DNA of 64,000 bases, from positions 1 through 64,000 of the forward strand of contig RQOL01000524.1 of the NCBI GenBank assembly GCA_013076295.1, read 5' to 3'. How positions within the stretch are numbered: the stretch's first letter is position 1; each line of letters begins with the position of its first letter. The position numbers and the translations under genes were made by a program. A model generated the notes under the pieces. The model was not told the DNA's origin. It saw nothing but the letters and a program-made list of their open reading frames with translations, and searched no databases. Of the stretch, positions 61,466 to 64,000 are shown piece after piece. The stretch comes from Sanderia malayensis (taxonomy: Eukaryota; Cnidaria; Scyphozoa; Semaeostomeae; Pelagiidae).

Positions 61466-62059
61466 GTATAAATTGTGGGAATGAATGTTTATATAACTGA
61501 AACAAGTAACTAAAAGTGTATAACAATTTGTTCTCGCTGAATTGACATGAAATCAAGTGCAAATTGTGGGAATGAATCTAAATAAATTGTGGGAATGAAT
61601 GTTAATATTACTCAAAAAAGTAACTAAAAGTGCATAGCAATTTGTTTTCGCTGAATTGACATGGAGTCAAGCGCAAATTGTGGGAAGGAATCCTAATTTT
61701 GATTAGTGTAAGTTGCGGGAATAAAGGTTAATTTTTATTGGTGTAAATTGTTGGAATGAATCCTAATTTTGATTAGTGTAAGTTGCGGGAATAACAGTTA
61801 ATTTTTATTAGTGTAAATTGTGGGAATGAATGTTAATATAACTGAAACAAGTAACTAAAAATGTATAACAATTTGTTCTCGCTGAATTGACGTGGAATCA
61901 TGCGCAAATTGTGGGAATGATTTCAAATTTGATTAGTGTAAGTTGCGGGAATAAAAGTTGGTTTTTATTGGTGTACATTGTGGGAAAGAAAATTAATTTT
62001 TATTAGTGTAAATTGTGGGAATGAGTGTTATCTTTTATTAGTGTAAATAGTGGGAAGGA

Positions 62060-62085
62060 ATTTGAATATTGAGTGTTATAAACAA
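62060..62085 (+). repeat. Irregular recombination junction in the satellite
   Basis: GGAATTTGAATATTGAGTGT followed by TATAAACAAGTAAC replaces the usual GGAATTTTAATATTACTGAA and AAAAGTAAC. I noticed this sequence nowhere else in the window. To its left the sequence follows about 60.3-60.9 kb; to its right it follows about 59.5 kb onward. It is the join of a copy-number event. Confidence 0.75.
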
Positions 62086-62093
62086 GTAACTAA

Positions 62094-63480
62094 AAGTGCA
62101 TAACAATTTGTTTTCGCTGAATTGACATGGAGTCATGCGCAAATTGTGGGAATGAATCCTAATCTTGATTAGTGTAAGTTGCGGGAATAAAAGTTAATTT
62201 TTATTAGTATAAATTGTGGGAAGGAATGTTAATATTACTGAAAAAAGAAACTAAAGGTGTATAACAATTTGTTCTCGCTGAATTGACATCGAATCATGCG
62301 CAAATTGTGGGAATGAGTCCTAATTATGATTAGTGTAAGTTGCGGGAATAAAAGTTAATTTTTATTAGTATAAATTGCGGGAATGAATGTTTATATAACT
62401 GAAACAAGTAACTAAAAGTGAATAACAATTTGTTCTTGCTGAATTGACATGGAATCAAGCGCAAATTGTGGGAATGAATCTAAATATATTGTGGGAATGA
62501 ATGTTAATATTACTCAAAAAAGTAACTAAAAGTGCATAACAATTTGTTTTCGCTGAATTGACATGGAGTCATGCGCAAATTGTGGGAAGGAATCCTAATT
62601 TTGATTAGTGTAAGTTGCGGGAATAAAATTTAATTTTTATTGGTGTAAATTGTTGGAATGAATCCTAATTTTGATTAGTGTAAGTTGCGGGAATAAACGT
62701 TAATTTTTATTAGTGTAAATTGTGGGAATGAATGTTAATTTAAGTGAAACAAGTAACTAAAAGTGTATAACAATTTGTTCTCGCTGAATTGACATCGAAT
62801 CATGCGCAAATTGTGGGAATGAATCCTAATCTTGATTAGTTTAAGTTGCGGGAATAAAAGTTAATTTTTATTAGTATAAATTGTGGGAATGAATGTTTAT
62901 ATAACTGAAACAAGTAACTAAAAGTGTATAACAATTTGTTCTCGCTGAATTGACATGAAATCAAGTGCAAATTGTGGGAATGAATCTAAATAAATTGTGG
63001 GAATGAATGTTAATATTACTCAAAAAAGTAACTGAAAGTGCATAACAATTTGTTTTCGCTGAATTGACATGGAGTCAAGCGCAAATTGTGGGAAGGAATC
63101 CTAATTTTGATTAGTGTAAGTTGCGGGAATAAAGGTTAATTTTTATTAGTGTAAATTGTGGGAATGAATGTTAATATAACTGAAACAAGTAACTAAAAAT
63201 GTATAACAATTTGTTCTCGCTGAATTGACGTGGAATCATGCGCAACTTGTGGGAATGATTTCAATTTTGATTATTGTAAGTTGTGGGAATAAAAGTTGGT
63301 TTTTATTGGTGTACATTGTGGGAAAGAAAATTAATTTTTATTAGTGTAAATTGTGGGAATGAGTGTTATCTTTTATTAGTGTAAATAGTGGGAAGGAATT
63401 TTAATATTACTGAAAAAAGTAACTAAAAGTGTATAACAATTTGTTCTCGCTGAATTGACATCGAATCATGCGCAAATTGT
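62094..63480 (+). repeat. Partial third copy of the 3.0-kb repeat with a 70-bp deletion
   Basis: Aligns with 59514 onward at an offset of 2580 (59743/62323, 60373/62953). At about 63145 it skips 70 bp (two 35-bp modules) present at about 60565-60635. After that it continues at an offset of 2510 (60721/63231). A clean loss of two 35-bp modules is visible evidence that the 35-mer pair is a slippage or exchange unit. Confidence 0.85.
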
Positions 63481-64000
63481 GGGAATAAATCCTAATTTTG
63501 ATTAGTGTAAGTGGCGGGAATAAAAGTTGATTTTTGTTGGTGTACCTTGTGGGAGAGAAAATTAATTTTTATTAGTGTAAATTGTGGGAATGAGTGTTAT
63601 CTTTTATTAGTGTAAATAGTGGGAATGAATGAAAATATTACTGAAAAAAAAACTAAAGGTGTATAACAATTTGTTCTCGCTGAATTGACGTGGAATCATA
63701 CGCACATTGTGGGAATGAATCCTAATTTTGATTAGTGTAAGTTGCGGGAAAAAAAGTTAATTTTTTTTGTGTAAAATGTGGGAATGATTGTTAATGTAAC
63801 TGGAACAAGTAACTAAAAGTGTATAACAATTTGTTCTCGCTGAATTGACATGGAATCAAGCGCAAATTGTGGGAATGAATCCTAGTTTTGATTAGTGTAA
63901 TTGCGGGAATAAAAGTTGATTTTTATTGGTGTAAATGGTGGGAATGAATCCTAAATTTGATTAGTGTAAGTTGCGGGAATAGAAGTTAATTTTTATTAGT
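63481..64000 (+). repeat. Satellite at the right edge of the window
   Basis: From about 63610 the sequence changes to the subtype seen at 16-37 kb: GAATGAATGAAAATATTACT, CTAAAGGTGTATAAC, CATACGCACATTG, then GTAATTGCGGGAATAAAAG. The array is not finished at base 64000, so total array length is unknown. Confidence 0.9.

Larger units (their letters stand above)
16060..64000 (+). repeat. Satellite array, right arm
   Basis: Continuation of the array in the same orientation as the left arm, about 47.9 kb, with no gene. In a representative 160-bp unit I count 35 G and 12 C, that is about 29% GC with G about three times C. This arm is organised into higher-order repeats: about 8.06 kb from 16.5 to 37.7 kb, mixed 0.5-4 kb blocks from 37.7 to 55.7 kb, and about 3.0 kb from 55.7 to 63.5 kb. 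It is much more homogeneous than the left arm. The array runs off the right end of the window. Confidence 0.97.

Noticed and set aside
16060..64000. Telomeric repeat or CENP-B box in the satellite
   Set aside because: No TTAGGG-type tandem run. TTGCGGGAATAAAAG and TTTCGGGAAAAAAAG only superficially recall the CENP-B box and do not fit its core spacing.

Overview
The window is eukaryotic, non-coding heterochromatin-like DNA. About 58.6 of the 64 kb is one tandem satellite array that runs off both ends in a single orientation. It is AT-rich (about 29% GC in a representative unit) and has a strong G-over-C bias on the + strand. The only protein-coding material is one intact tyrosine-recombinase (YR) retrotransposon of the DIRS order, inserted at 10682-16059 on the minus strand. 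The host is most likely a metazoan, because Ngaro/PAT-type YR retrotransposons are common in cnidarians, echinoderms, molluscs, fish and amphibians. The sequence does not allow a narrower call; no host gene, rRNA or tRNA is visible.

Layout. 1-10681: left satellite arm, the more diverged part, with several older segmental duplications. 10682-16059: the retrotransposon. 16060-37670: right arm dominated by near-identical 8.06-kb higher-order repeats. 37670-55740: mixed higher-order blocks with 1.9-kb, 0.84-kb and 0.55-kb duplications. 55740-63500: a 3.0-kb tandem higher-order repeat with a partial third copy. 63500-64000: return to the sequence type seen at 16-37 kb, still inside the array.

Satellite design. 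Every monomer is built from a 35-bp module, present in a variable number of copies, plus a roughly 90-bp module. This gives discrete monomer lengths: 113, 160 and about 227-231 bp at the places counted. Several duplications and deletions measure 70, 231, 391 or 551 bp, which are sums of module lengths, as expected from in-register unequal exchange or slippage.

Retrotransposon design. Read 5' to 3' on the minus strand it is A1 - gag - RT/RNase H - YR - non-coding - B1 - A2 - spacer - B2, the split-direct-repeat arrangement of Ngaro/PAT-like elements. All three ORFs are intact with catalytic residues present. The two 270-bp A repeats have equal length and the same hypothetical translation, and the 93-bp B repeats differ at one base, so the insertion looks young. 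gag and RT lie in the same frame separated by a single TGA in the context TGACTAG, a classic leaky-stop context, so RT is probably made as a Gag-RT readthrough product. YR starts at its own ATG 100 bp before the RT ORF ends, in the -1 frame. The insertion has no target-site duplication: removing it restores a satellite sequence found uninterrupted elsewhere in the array.
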